From NCBI RefSeq assembly GCF_014652315.1, contig NZ_BMYO01000001.1, positions 62,001-126,000 of the forward strand: a stretch of 64,000 nucleotides of DNA, read 5' to 3'. Position numbers and translations under genes: made by a program. The notes under the pieces are model-generated. The model saw only the letters and a list, made by a program, of their open reading frames with translations, ran no database searches and was not told where the DNA came from. Position 1 is the stretch's first letter. Each line of letters begins with the position of its first letter. Positions 29,903-38,897 of the stretch are shown here, piece after piece. Source of the DNA: Jeongeupia chitinilytica (lineage in GTDB: Bacteria; Pseudomonadota; Gammaproteobacteria; Burkholderiales; Chitinibacteraceae).

Positions 29903-31084
29903 TCAGCGCAGGTTGCGCTCGAGTGCACGCCACAGCGTGTGGTCGGCGTCGTCCTGGGTCAGCTCCCAGATCATCACGCCGCGCAGCCCGTTGGCCTTGA
30001 TGTATTCGGCCTTGGTCTTGAGCGAGACGGCGTCGTCATAGCTGACCAGTTGCTTGAGCTTGGCGTTGTACAGATAAGGGGCGTTGCCGGCTTCCTTGCT
30101 GCGGAACGACTGCCAGCCCGGCTTGCCGATCAGCGTTGCCACGGCGGTCGAGTACTTGGCCGTACCCGGTTCGGCATCGTCGAGCAGACCCGGTCCCTTC
30201 GAAGGCTGGGCCAGACCGTCACCGTTCGGCCCGGCTTCGACATTGCCCTGGCCGCGCGCGTAGAACGGCACGCCGAGTACCAGTTGCGACGGCTTGAAGC
30301 CCTGTGCGATGAAGTGCTTCACGCCGCCGTCACCGTTGAGCACGTTGCCGTCGGCTTCGCCCGGCGTCGGATAGAGCGCCGCATGCAGGCCGGCGCGCGG
30401 GCTCCATGCTCCGTAGAAGTCGTAGCTCATCAGGTTGACCCAGTCGAGCAGCTTGGCTGCCGCCGGCAGGTCATAGCCGGACGAACCCCAGCCGCCGTTG
30501 GTGCCGGGAATGGCCGCCGTCAGCAGGTATTGCGCGCCGTTGGCCTTGCCGCGCTTGTCGAGTTCGCTGCGCAGCGCCTGCAACAGCCGGGTGTAGTTGT
30601 CGCGGTCGGCGGGGGAGGCATCGGCCGCGTAGTCGCCGCCGGTGACCGGGTGCTCCCAGTCGAGATCGAGCCCCTGACAGCCGTAGTCGCGCATGATCGC
30701 GACCGAGGTTTGCGCCAGCCGGGTGCGGCCCGCTTCGGTCTGCGCGACCTTGGCGATGTTGCGCGAGCCGGTCCAGCCGCCGATCGCCCACTGGCAGGCC
30801 AGCTTCGGGTTCTTGACGCGGGCGGTGGCGAAGGCCTGCTTCCACTGCGCGGCGCCTTCCTGGTTCTTGGCGTCGATGTAGGCGGTGCCGTCGGGTTTGA
30901 CCAGCAGGAAGGAGTAAATGCCGATATCGAGCGTAGGCAGGATTTCCGCACCGCGGGCGCGTTCGGCCGTGGTCTGCCACGTCGGCAGGTAGGAAATCAG
31001 CTTGGGGGCATCGGCCGACGGGCCGGGGACGCTGGCGCAGGCGGTCAGCGCCGGCAGCAGCACGAGGGGCAGGTAACGCAACAT
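29903..31084 (-). CDS. Lipoprotein GH18 chitinase
   Basis: This glycoside hydrolase family 18 enzyme (393 residues) hydrolyses beta-1,4 links in chitin or chito-oligosaccharides. The lipoprotein signal ends LPALTAC (Cys16), so it is probably tethered to a membrane rather than freely secreted. The family motifs are seen: IGGW at about 101-104, and the catalytic GLDLDWE with Glu144 as proton donor and Asp142 assisting. LMSYDFYGAW and a late VMIWELTQDD strand are also present. No chitin-binding module is attached. An AAGGAG site precedes the ATG. It is divergent from an AraC regulator and has its own terminator. Confidence 0.93.
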   Translation of the reverse strand: MLRYLPLVLLPALTACASVPGPSADAPKLISYLPTWQTTAERARGAEILPTLDIGIYSFLLVKPDGTAYIDAKNQEGAAQWKQAFATARVKNPKLACQWAIGGWTGSRNIAKVAQTEAGRTRLAQTSVAIMRDYGCQGLDLDWEHPVTGGDYAADASPADRDNYTRLLQALRSELDKRGKANGAQYLLTAAIPGTNGGWGSSGYDLPAAAKLLDWVNLMSYDFYGAWSPRAGLHAALYPTPGEADGNVLNGDGGVKHFIAQGFKPSQLVLGVPFYARGQGNVEAGPNGDGLAQPSKGPGLLDDAEPGTAKYSTAVATLIGKPGWQSFRSKEAGNAPYLYNAKLKQLVSYDDAVSLKTKAEYIKANGLRGVMIWELTQDDADHTLWRALERNLR

Positions 31085-31122
31085 CCGGATCTCCTTGGTG
31101 GGGGTACAACTGGCCAAGTTAA

Positions 31123-31153
31123 GCAATTGAGCTTCGCAATGGAATGTCGCAAT
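31123..31153. promoter_or_regulatory. Three GCAAT direct repeats at 13-bp spacing in the chitinase/AraC promoter
   Basis: GCAAT occurs at 31123, 31136 and 31149. The first two copies extend to GCAATnGAnnnTC. The 109-bp region separates the divergent chitinase and AraC genes. Direct repeats are the usual site form for AraC proteins, so this is a strong candidate operator for the adjacent regulator. Confidence 0.5.
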
Positions 31154-31193
31154 CTGATTGTCATTTTGTTCGAATCCAGCACGGGCCAATGCA

Positions 31194-32072
31194 ATGTCGA
31201 CGATCTATCAGGAAATGTTCGATGTCGGTGAAGGTACCCGGCAATGTTCGGTCGGCGCGCGGATCTTCCATCATCCACATCTGCGTGCACTGGCCGAGCA
31301 CGACCTGCTGTTTGCCGGCCATTCCGAGGTCGACGGGCATTTGCACGTCGAACGCATCGGCGCGCCTTTCCATGTGGTGCTGTTCTGTGCCGAAGGCAGC
31401 GGCGTGGTGACCGACGGCGAAATGCAACTGACACTCGGCGCCGGGCAGATGGCCGTGCTGCCGGCGCTCGGCCGCAGCGGCTTCCGTTCCACCGGCGGCT
31501 CCTGGCGGCTGGCTTGGCTGCTGGTGAATGATGTACCGGCGTGGCGCATGCTGGCCGGTGACCGCGTCAGCATCCGGCCGTTGATGCATGCGGACAGCCT
31601 GTACCAGACGATGCGCGTGCTGTGCGCCGAGGCCCGGCTCGGCCCGGCCGGCTTTGCCGCGCAGGCGCTGCTCCTGGCGGTCGACCTGTTCCGTCGCGCG
31701 CTGGCCAGCCATGCCGATGAAGCCGTTGCGGCGCGTTTGCAGGCGGTGTTCGAACCCGTTCGGCATGCGCCGGCGCAGGACTGGCGGGTCGAGGCGTTCG
31801 CGCAGGCCTACGGCGTCAGTGTGGCCCAGCTGCACCGGTTGTGCGTCCGCCACCTCGAGGCCACGCCGCAGCAGCTGATCATTCACCAGCGCATGCGCCG
31901 TGCGCGCGAGCTGCTGGTCGCCGGTGCCGGCAACGTCGCGGCGGTGGCCGAACAGGTCGGCTATCAGGAAGTGGCCAGTTTTTCGCGCCGCTTCAGCCGG
32001 CATTTCGATGTCAGCCCCGGCGCCTTGCTGCAGGCCTTGCGGCGGGCGCCGGGCGAACTGCCGGTCGTTTGA
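31194..32072 (+). CDS. AraC family transcriptional regulator
   Basis: This 292-residue regulator has an N-terminal cupin-like sensor domain (about 15-150) and a C-terminal double helix-turn-helix (about 195-288). The DNA-binding part contains ARELLVAGAGNVAAVAEQVGYQEVASFSRRF in pieces typical of AraC proteins. The divergent chitinase gene is its most probable target, perhaps activated by a chitin-derived sugar; this is inferred from position and from the repeats between the genes. I chose the ATG at 31194 over an in-frame ATG 36 bases earlier. It is convergent with acs. Confidence 0.9.
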   Translation: MSTIYQEMFDVGEGTRQCSVGARIFHHPHLRALAEHDLLFAGHSEVDGHLHVERIGAPFHVVLFCAEGSGVVTDGEMQLTLGAGQMAVLPALGRSGFRSTGGSWRLAWLLVNDVPAWRMLAGDRVSIRPLMHADSLYQTMRVLCAEARLGPAGFAAQALLLAVDLFRRALASHADEAVAARLQAVFEPVRHAPAQDWRVEAFAQAYGVSVAQLHRLCVRHLEATPQQLIIHQRMRRARELLVAGAGNVAAVAEQVGYQEVASFSRRFSRHFDVSPGALLQALRRAPGELPVV

Positions 32073-32092
32073 ACCGGCAACGGACAAAAAAA

Positions 32093-32114
32093 AGCCCCAC
32101 CGCAAGGTGGGGCT
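32093..32114 (-). terminator. Intrinsic terminator of acs
   Basis: AGCCCCACC and GGTGGGGCT form a 9-bp stem with a GCAA loop. Eight As on the plus strand make a T-run at the end on the minus strand. It lies 42 bases past the acs stop and may also block the convergent AraC transcript. Confidence 0.9.
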
Positions 32115-32155
32115 GAAGTGCTGCCGTGAAAACGTGCTGCCGGTCGCGCGGAAAC

Positions 32156-34126
32156 TCAGATCGCGCTCTTGGCCAGCTGGTCGAGAATGGCCGGGTTTTC
32201 CAGCGTCGACGTGTCCTGGGTGATTTCCTGACCCTTGGCGATGTCGCGCAGCAGGCGACGCATGATCTTGCCCGAGCGGGTCTTCGGCAGGTTGTCGCCG
32301 AAGCGGATTTCGTCCGGCATGGCGATCTTGCCGATTTCGTGGGCGACCCATTCGCGCAGTTCCTTGGCGATGCGCTTGGCATCGTCGCCTTCCGGACGGG
32401 CGCCCTTGAGTACGACGAAGGCGCAGACCGACTCGCCCTTGATCTCGTGCGGCTTGCCGACGACGGCCGCTTCGGCGACCAGCGGATTGGCGACCAGCGC
32501 CGACTCGATTTCCATCGTGCCGAGGCGGTGGCCCGAGACATTCAGCACGTCGTCGACGCGACCCATGATCCAGATGTAGCCGTTCTCGTCGAAGTGGGCC
32601 GAATCGCCGGCCAGATACAGCTGGCCGTTGAAGTCCTCGGGGAAGTAGGTCTTCTTGAAGCGTTCCGGGTCGTTCCAGATCGTCCGGACCATCGACGGCC
32701 ACGGCTTGCGCACGACGAGGAAGCCGCCCTTGCCCGGCTCGACCGGGGCACCGGCTTCGTCGACGATGTCGGCGATGATGCCCGGGATCGGCAGCGTGCA
32801 CGAACCCGGCTTGGTTGCGACGGCGCCCGGCAGCGGGGCGATCATGTTGGCGCCGGTTTCGGTCTGCCACCAGGTGTCGACGATCGGGCAACGGCCGCCA
32901 CCGACGACTTCGTGGTACCAGATCCATGCTTCGGGGTTGATCGGCTCGCCGACGGTGCCCAGGAGGCGCAGGCTCGACAGGTCGTGCTGCTTCGGCAGGT
33001 CGGCGCCGAGCTTGATCAGCGAACGGATCGCCGTCGGGGCGGTGTAGAAGGTCGTGACCTTGTGCTTGGCGATCATCTGCCAGAAACGGCCGGCGTCCGG
33101 ATAGGTCGGCACGCCTTCGAACACGACCTGGGTCGCGCCGATGGCCAGCGGGCCGTAGGCCACGTAGGAGTGGCCGGTGATCCAGCCCACATCGGCCGTG
33201 CACCAGTAGACGTCGCCTTCGCGGTAGTCGAACACCCACTTCATCGTCGTCAGCGCGCCGAGAAGGTAGCCGCCGGTGCTGTGCTGGATGCCCTTGGGCT
33301 TGCCGGTCGAACCGGAGGTGTAGAGGATGAACAGCGGGTGCTCGGCGTCGACCCATTCCGGTTCGCACTGGGTCGGCTGGCCTTCGACCAGCTCGTGCCA
33401 CCAGACGTCGCGGGCGTCGTTGAATGCGGCGCTGCTGTTTTCGAGACGGCGCAGCACGACCACCTTCTCGATCGATTCGCTGCCTTCGAGGGTGAGCGCT
33501 TCGTCGACGGTCGCCTTCAGCGGCACCGGCTTGCCGCCACGGAAGCCTTCGTTGGCGGTGATGACGATCTTGGCCTGCGCGTCCTGGATGCGGTCGCGCA
33601 GTGCGCCGGCCGAGAAGCCGCCGAACACGACCGAGTGGATCGCGCCGATGCGGGCACATGCCTGCATGGCCACGACGGCTTCGACGGTGTGCGGCATGTA
33701 GACGACGACGCGGTCGCCCTTCTTCACGCCGAGCAGCTTCAGGCCGTTGGCGAACTGGCAGACGCGGGCGTGCAGCTGGCGGTAGCTCACGTGTTCGGCG
33801 GTGCCGTCGTCGGCTTCGAAAATGATCGCGGTCTTGTCGCCGCGCGCGTCGAGATGGCGGTCGAGACAGTTGTACGAGATGTTGAGCTGGCCGTCCTCGA
33901 ACCACTTGAAGAACGGCGCATTGCTGTCGTTCAGTACCTTGGTGAACGGCTTGTTCCAGCTCACGAGTTCGCGGCCGAGGTCGGCCCAGAAGCCTTCGTA
34001 GTCGCGGTTGGCCTGCTCGCACAGGGCGTTGTAGCCCTCCATGCCGGAGACGTTGGCCTTGACGCGGAAATCGTCGGACGGCGGGAACAGGCGGTTTTCT
34101 TTCAGTACGGAATCGATGCTGCTCAT
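32156..34126 (-). CDS. acs: Acetyl-CoA synthetase
   Basis: Acs activates acetate to acetyl-CoA through an acetyl-adenylate. The 656-residue length is standard. The P-loop-like core is YTSGSTGKPKGI, the substrate region is DTWWQTETGAN, and the hinge and C-terminal motif PKTRSGKIMRRLLR carries the catalytic lysine that is controlled by acetylation in this family. An AAGGAG site precedes the ATG. It lies next to actP-yjcH and the exonuclease/DUF294 pair, an arrangement that commonly accompanies acetate uptake. A three-part CTGAT element about 86-115 bases upstream is shared with yjcH-actP. Confidence 0.97.
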   Translation of the reverse strand: MSSIDSVLKENRLFPPSDDFRVKANVSGMEGYNALCEQANRDYEGFWADLGRELVSWNKPFTKVLNDSNAPFFKWFEDGQLNISYNCLDRHLDARGDKTAIIFEADDGTAEHVSYRQLHARVCQFANGLKLLGVKKGDRVVVYMPHTVEAVVAMQACARIGAIHSVVFGGFSAGALRDRIQDAQAKIVITANEGFRGGKPVPLKATVDEALTLEGSESIEKVVVLRRLENSSAAFNDARDVWWHELVEGQPTQCEPEWVDAEHPLFILYTSGSTGKPKGIQHSTGGYLLGALTTMKWVFDYREGDVYWCTADVGWITGHSYVAYGPLAIGATQVVFEGVPTYPDAGRFWQMIAKHKVTTFYTAPTAIRSLIKLGADLPKQHDLSSLRLLGTVGEPINPEAWIWYHEVVGGGRCPIVDTWWQTETGANMIAPLPGAVATKPGSCTLPIPGIIADIVDEAGAPVEPGKGGFLVVRKPWPSMVRTIWNDPERFKKTYFPEDFNGQLYLAGDSAHFDENGYIWIMGRVDDVLNVSGHRLGTMEIESALVANPLVAEAAVVGKPHEIKGESVCAFVVLKGARPEGDDAKRIAKELREWVAHEIGKIAMPDEIRFGDNLPKTRSGKIMRRLLRDIAKGQEITQDTSTLENPAILDQLAKSAI

Positions 34127-34211
34127 GCTTGCTCCTTCTTGCCAGTGCAGTAAGAAAAAATGCGATGTTCGGACTGTAAAGCCGTCGCGTCCGCAAAGCC
34201 AATCGTGTTTT

Positions 34212-34243
34212 CTGATGCGCGGAATCAGTTCCGCTGATGCCGC
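34212..34243. promoter_or_regulatory. Putative acetate-regulon operator upstream of acs
   Basis: CTGAT (34212-34216), ATCAG (34224-34228) and CTGATGCCGC (34234-34243) are spaced by 12 and 10 bases. The same arrangement occurs upstream of yjcH-actP at 38898-38929. The inner pair also forms the palindrome GCGGAATCAG-N5-CTGATGCCGC with one mismatch. Confidence 0.6.
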
Positions 34244-34277
34244 CATGTTCGCCGGACCGGCGGCCGATTCTGACGGC

Positions 34278-34883
34278 TCAGCGGCGGCTTTCGGTGAGCT
34301 TGAGGTAGATGAGCGCCGCAGTGGCCGCATCGGCGAGTGCATCGTGCCGCGGCCAGCGCGGCAGCTTGAGCGTGTCGAGCATTGCGTCGAGCGAGAGGTC
34401 GACGTCGGGCCGGTAGGCCGATACATGGCGGTCGTAGTACAGCCTGGACACATCGATCTGCCGGTTCGGCAAGGTGATGCCGAGCCACGGTTTGAGCTGG
34501 CGGTTGATCACGGCCAGATCGAACTCGAGGTAGTAGCCGATCAGCGGCCGGCTGCCGATGAAGTCGAGCAGCTGGGCCAGTGCGTCGCGGACCGGCAGTC
34601 CGCCGGCGACGTCCTGTTCGCGCAACCGGTGCACGGCCACCGTCGCCGGATCGATCGCCGTTTCGGGGCGCAGCGTGAGCTCGAGCTTTTCCGACAGCAC
34701 GATGCGCCGGCCGCGCACCGGCACTGCGGCGATCGTCAGCAGGCCGGCACTGCGCGGGTCGAGGCTGGTGGTTTCGCAGTCGAGGCTCACGCATTCGCCC
34801 GGTGCGGGGGGATCGAACAGCGTTGCAAAACGCGGATCGCGCAGGCGACGGCGCTGAAGGGTGCGATGCAGTGCGGCCAGCAT
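34278..34883 (-). CDS. DnaQ-type 3'-5' exonuclease (DEDDh)
   Basis: This 201-residue exonuclease has the three Exo motifs: LDCETTSLDP (ExoI), GYYLEFDLAVINRQL (ExoII) and RHDALADAATAALIYL (ExoIII with His, DEDDh type). It resembles the epsilon-like proteins commonly paired with cNMP/CBS/DUF294 proteins near actP. It is separated by 3 bases from the upstream DUF294 gene and is almost surely cotranscribed with it. The nucleic-acid substrate and its link to acetate use are unknown. Confidence 0.9.
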   Translation of the reverse strand: MLAALHRTLQRRRLRDPRFATLFDPPAPGECVSLDCETTSLDPRSAGLLTIAAVPVRGRRIVLSEKLELTLRPETAIDPATVAVHRLREQDVAGGLPVRDALAQLLDFIGSRPLIGYYLEFDLAVINRQLKPWLGITLPNRQIDVSRLYYDRHVSAYRPDVDLSLDAMLDTLKLPRWPRHDALADAATAALIYLKLTESRR

Positions 34884-34886
34884 GGT

Positions 34887-36683
34887 TCAGAACTGCTGCA
34901 GGTGGAAGCGGTGCTGGACCAGCTGCCGAAGACGCCCGGCGACGCCGAGCGCATCCTTGAGCAGCTCGCGTTCGAGCTGCGTCAGTGCCTGCGGCGTAAG
35001 CAGGTTGGATGCCGGTTCGTGCTGCAGCTGCCGCTCCAGTCCGAGACGCAGCTGCAGGCGCTGCAGGAAGGCCAGTGCCTCGGCGGCATCGCGACCCAGG
35101 TCGGTGGTCAGTACGCGGCGGACGACAAGGGCGTCGATGCGTTGCAGGCTGCCGGTGGCCACGATGCCGGACTGCAGCGCGAGCACGCGCAGGCCGTGCA
35201 CCACGGGAAAAATGCCCGCTTTCTTCAGGTCGATCCGGTCGGTCTTGCCGAACAGGCGTGAGAACAGCGGTGGCGTGGCGAACTGGACGATGGGCAGGGC
35301 CAGTCGCGAGAGCAGTGCATCGTTGCCGTGGCAGAGGGCACCGATCTGCTGCTGCAGTGGCGGCCAGAGCGTTGCGTTGCCAGCCACCGGAGTGGCGTCG
35401 AGCCACATCGCCAGCTCCAGCATTGCTTCGCCGTCGGGCGTGGCGACCAGCTGATCGAGGCGGCGGGAAAAGTCTGCCTGACGCTGCTGCCAGTGCGGAT
35501 TGCACAACATCACCTCGCCGGGGCAGCGCGGATAGCCGAGGTCGGCCAGTGCCGCGTTGTAGCGTGCAGACGCATCCTCCAGCAGCGGGCCCCCGTAGTC
35601 GTCTGCGATGATCAGTGCGTTGTCCTGATCGGTCGGCAGGATCTGTTCGCCGCGCCCCTGCGAGCCAAGCGCCAGCACGCATACGTGTGCGTGCGACTCG
35701 GGCGGGAAGAGCAGGGCGAACAGTTGTCGCTGCAACTGGGCATTGAGTTCGGTGACCAGCGAGGCGATCAAGCGGGTGTGCATGCCCTGGGCGTGCAAGA
35801 GCCGGATCAGCGTCCGCAGCCGGGCGGCGGCAGGGGCCAGCGCTTCGATGCTTCCGGCCCGTTCGATCTGTGCGGCAACGAGGTAGGAGTGGTTGGAAAA
35901 ATACGCGAGCAGGTCGATCTGTTCGAGCACGCCGACAATGTCGCCGTCCTGCGTCACCAGCAGGCGCTGGATGGTATGGCGGGTGAGCGAGAGCAGCGCG
36001 TCGGCGACATGGGCGTCGGCGTCGATCGTGATCAGCGCATGACGGGCGACGTCGGCGACGCGGGTCGTCGCGGCATCGCGGCCGTCGATGACGAGGTCGC
36101 GCAGGTCGCTCTGGGTGAACAGGCCTGTTCGGGTTCCGTCGCGGACCAGGACCGACGAACTGCGGCTGGTCTTCATCGCTTGCGCGGCGTCGAGCACGCT
36201 GGCGTCGGCGGCCAGCCATACGGGCTGGCGCAACGGTGCATCGGCGACCCGTGCCGTGACCAGCGACTGCAGCTCGCCCTGCATCGGCTGTTGCGCCAGT
36301 GCGGCCAGCCGCCGGGCAACGTCCTGGTAAAACCAGGCACCGAACAGCGGGTTGGCATGCATCAGCGCCAGTACCGCGTCGCGCGGAATGCGGTGGACGA
36401 TGGCGTCCTCGTGCACGCGGTAACGGTGACTGCCGGTGCCGGTCACCAGCGCGCGGCCGTCGAGGTTGTCGTGCTCGCGATAACTGGCGACGAGTTCGCT
36501 GCCGTCGTACTCGTCGATCACGCCCTTGATCAACACGAACAGTGCGTCGACGGTCGCGCCGGGTTCGATCAGCACGCTGCCGGCCGGATGGAATTCGATG
36601 TCGGCCGAGGCTTGCAGCCGAGCGAGTTCCGCCGGACTCAGGCAGTCGAACGGCGGGTGACGGTCGTTGAAGAACTGGGTCAT
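34887..36683 (-). CDS. cNMP-binding/CBS/DUF294 nucleotidyltransferase-like signalling protein
   Basis: This 598-residue protein has, in order, a cyclic-nucleotide-binding-like domain (about 10-130), two CBS motifs (about 150-265) and a DUF294 nucleotidyltransferase fold with LGSQGRGEQILPTDQDNAL (about 340-360). A helical DUF294 C-terminal domain follows. The G-S-x-G-R-x-E ... D-x-D pattern is like GlnD-type nucleotidyltransferases, so it could modify a protein or nucleotide in response to a ligand. Proteins of this type recur beside actP and a DnaQ-like exonuclease. The target is unknown. The same frame stays open into actP upstream, but that is a compositional artefact. Confidence 0.88.
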   Translation of the reverse strand: MTQFFNDRHPPFDCLSPAELARLQASADIEFHPAGSVLIEPGATVDALFVLIKGVIDEYDGSELVASYREHDNLDGRALVTGTGSHRYRVHEDAIVHRIPRDAVLALMHANPLFGAWFYQDVARRLAALAQQPMQGELQSLVTARVADAPLRQPVWLAADASVLDAAQAMKTSRSSSVLVRDGTRTGLFTQSDLRDLVIDGRDAATTRVADVARHALITIDADAHVADALLSLTRHTIQRLLVTQDGDIVGVLEQIDLLAYFSNHSYLVAAQIERAGSIEALAPAAARLRTLIRLLHAQGMHTRLIASLVTELNAQLQRQLFALLFPPESHAHVCVLALGSQGRGEQILPTDQDNALIIADDYGGPLLEDASARYNAALADLGYPRCPGEVMLCNPHWQQRQADFSRRLDQLVATPDGEAMLELAMWLDATPVAGNATLWPPLQQQIGALCHGNDALLSRLALPIVQFATPPLFSRLFGKTDRIDLKKAGIFPVVHGLRVLALQSGIVATGSLQRIDALVVRRVLTTDLGRDAAEALAFLQRLQLRLGLERQLQHEPASNLLTPQALTQLERELLKDALGVAGRLRQLVQHRFHLQQF

Positions 36684-36704
36684 GGCACCTCGCGACGAGG
36701 AAAA

Positions 36705-36727
36705 ACGCCCCGCACAGGGCGGGGCGT
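36705..36727 (-). terminator. Intrinsic terminator after actP
   Basis: ACGCCCCGC and GCGGGGCGT form a 9-bp stem with a 5-base loop and a T-run on the minus strand. It lies between actP and the DUF294 gene, so the latter probably has its own promoter or depends on readthrough. Confidence 0.88.
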
Positions 36728-36754
36728 CGACATGCTGCCTACATCTTGCAAGTA

Positions 36755-38446
36755 TTAGTGCTTGGCAGCGCCTTCTGCACCGATGCCGGTCATCGAACGG
36801 ATGAACTGCGGCAGGAACAGGGCTTTCTCGCGTTGTGCCGATTCGCTCTTGTCGAGGGTCGACACCAGCCAGGTCACGATGAAGGCCAGCGGCATCGAGA
36901 AGATCGACGGGTTGTCGTACGGGAAGATCGCCGCGGCGTTGCCGAGCACCTTCACCCAGACCGTCGGGCCGAGCACGATCATCAGGATCGCGCAGATCAG
37001 GCCGGCCGAGCCGCCGATGACGGCGCCGCGGGTGGTCAGACCCTTCCAGAACATCGACATGAACAGCACCGGGAAGTTGGCCGATGCGGCGATCGAGAAC
37101 GCGAGGCCGACCATGAAGGCGACGTTCTGCTTCTCGAACGCGATGCCGAGCAGGATCGCGAGGACGCCGAGTGCCAGCGTGGCCATCTTCGACACGCGGA
37201 TCTCGTGCGCTTCGTCGGCACGACCGCGGGCAAACACGTTGGCGTACAGGTCGTGCGACACCGCCGAGGCCCCCGACAGCGTCAGACCCGACACCACGGC
37301 GAGGATGGTGGCGAAGGCCACGGCCGAGATGAAGCCGAGGAAGAAGTCGCCGCCGACCGCGTTGGCCAGGTGAACCGCCGCCATATTCGCGCCACCGATC
37401 AGTTGGGTCAGCGGCTTGCCGTCCTTCATGATGGTTTCGGTGAATTCCGGCTTGCCCAGCACCATCATGATCGCGCCGAAGCCGATGATGAAGGTCAGGA
37501 TGTAGAAGTAGCCGATGAAACCCGTTGCATAGAACACCGACTTGCGGGCTTCCTTGGCGTCCTTCACGGTGAAGAAGCGCATCAGGATGTGCGGCAGGCC
37601 GGCGGTACCGAACATCAGGCCGACGCCGAGCGAGATGGCATCGATCGGGTTCGACACGAGGCCGCCCGGGCTCATGATGGCAATGCCCTTCGGATGCGTG
37701 GCCACGGCGGTCGCGAACATGGTTTCGAAGCTGAAGCCGGTGGCGGCGAGCACCATGAAGGCCATGAAGGTCGCGCCGCACAGCAGCAGCACCGCCTTGA
37801 TGATCTGCACCCAGGTGGTGGCCAGCATGCCGCCGAAGGTCACGTACATCACCATCAGCACGCCGACGATCAGCACGGCCGAGCTGTAGCTCATGCCGAA
37901 CAGCAGCTGGATCAGTTTGCCGGCACCGACCATTTGCGCGATCAGGTACAGCAGCACGGTCACGAGCGTGCCGACTGCGGCAAAGCAGCGTACCGGCGTC
38001 TGGCTCAGACGGTAGGAGGCCACGTCGGCGAAGGTGTACTTGCCGAGGTTGCGCAGCCGTTCGGCAACGAGGAAGGTGATCAGCGGCCAGCCGACCAGGA
38101 AGCCGATCGAGTAGATCAGGCCGTCGTAGCCGCTGCCCATGACCAGGGCGGAAATGCCGAGGAAGGACGCAGCCGACATGTAGTCGCCGGCAATCGCCAG
38201 ACCGTTCTGGAAGCCGGTAATGCCGCCGCCGGCGGCGTAGAAGTCCTTGGCCGAACGGGTGCGGCGTGCCGCCCAGTAGGTGATGCCGAGGGTGAAGGCA
38301 ACGAAGAGCACGAACATGATGATGGCGTGCCAGTTCAGGTCGCGCTGTTTGACCGGGCCCTCGATCGCGCCGGAAGCCCAGCTCGGCAGACTGGCACAGA
38401 GTGCCGTGCCGGCGAGGGCCAGTCGGGTGGAAAGACGCTGGATCAT
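36755..38446 (-). CDS. actP: Cation/acetate symporter ActP
   Basis: ActP imports acetate with sodium and belongs to the SSS family. The 563-residue protein has an N-terminal signal-like helix followed by about 13 membrane helices, with the family segment AIAGDYMSAASFLGISALVMG and the later FSIAASANFPVLFMSMFWKG. Its ATG overlaps the stop of yjcH as ATGA, which shows tight coupling. With acs it gives a complete acetate uptake and activation route. The long plus-strand frame opposite it is an artefact. Confidence 0.96.
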   Translation of the reverse strand: MIQRLSTRLALAGTALCASLPSWASGAIEGPVKQRDLNWHAIIMFVLFVAFTLGITYWAARRTRSAKDFYAAGGGITGFQNGLAIAGDYMSAASFLGISALVMGSGYDGLIYSIGFLVGWPLITFLVAERLRNLGKYTFADVASYRLSQTPVRCFAAVGTLVTVLLYLIAQMVGAGKLIQLLFGMSYSSAVLIVGVLMVMYVTFGGMLATTWVQIIKAVLLLCGATFMAFMVLAATGFSFETMFATAVATHPKGIAIMSPGGLVSNPIDAISLGVGLMFGTAGLPHILMRFFTVKDAKEARKSVFYATGFIGYFYILTFIIGFGAIMMVLGKPEFTETIMKDGKPLTQLIGGANMAAVHLANAVGGDFFLGFISAVAFATILAVVSGLTLSGASAVSHDLYANVFARGRADEAHEIRVSKMATLALGVLAILLGIAFEKQNVAFMVGLAFSIAASANFPVLFMSMFWKGLTTRGAVIGGSAGLICAILMIVLGPTVWVKVLGNAAAIFPYDNPSIFSMPLAFIVTWLVSTLDKSESAQREKALFLPQFIRSMTGIGAEGAAKH

Positions 38447-38754
38447 TGACGGGTCTCCTCGATGAGCTCGGCGTTGAGCTTGTCGAACTCGGTGTTGGCA
38501 CGGCGCACGTAGATGCCGGTCAGCACGAAGGCCGAAACGATGACGAGCAGCCCGAGCGGGATGCCGATGGTAGTGACGCTGCCGGCGGCAAGCGGGGTGC
38601 CGAGCGTTTTGGGCGAGAACGCGATCATCAGAATCAGCCCGTAGTAAATCACGAGCATCGCGATCGAAAGCAGCCAGCTCAAGCTGGTCTTCTTGTGCTC
38701 CAGTTCCCTGAATTTCGGGTTGTTCTGGATACGCTGAATCAGTGCTTCATCCAT
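38443..38754 (-). CDS. yjcH: DUF485 membrane protein YjcH
   Basis: This 103-residue protein has two membrane helices (about 27-48 and 62-85) and belongs to DUF485, the small partner almost always encoded just before actP. It may assist the symporter. The ATG has a strong AGGAGG site 6 bases upstream; an in-frame ATG 51 bases earlier has no such signal. It begins the yjcH-actP operon and is divergent from a LysR gene. Confidence 0.93.
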   Translation of the reverse strand: MDEALIQRIQNNPKFRELEHKKTSLSWLLSIAMLVIYYGLILMIAFSPKTLGTPLAAGSVTTIGIPLGLLVIVSAFVLTGIYVRRANTEFDKLNAELIEETRQ

Positions 38755-38841
38755 GCTGTCCCTCCTGAAAGTCGATACCGGCGGCTGCCGGCGACTGCGG
38801 CTCAACCGTGCCGGTCTTTTCCAGTACGCCGGATACGATCG

Positions 38842-38856
38842 GTCACGCTTAGTGAC
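38842..38856. promoter_or_regulatory. Inverted repeat upstream of yjcH
   Basis: GTCAC and GTGAC are inverted around 5 bases, about 90 bp before the yjcH start. It could be a second regulator site in the yjcH-lysR gap. Confidence 0.3.
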
Positions 38857-38897
38857 GCACTCTATGGCGCGCGTCGGGAGCGGGCTAATTGCAATTT

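Noticed and set aside
34887..38501. Possible giant fusion of the DUF294 protein with upstream actP DNA
   Set aside because: actP is encoded in another frame with all its membrane helices, and a strong terminator lies between the two genes.
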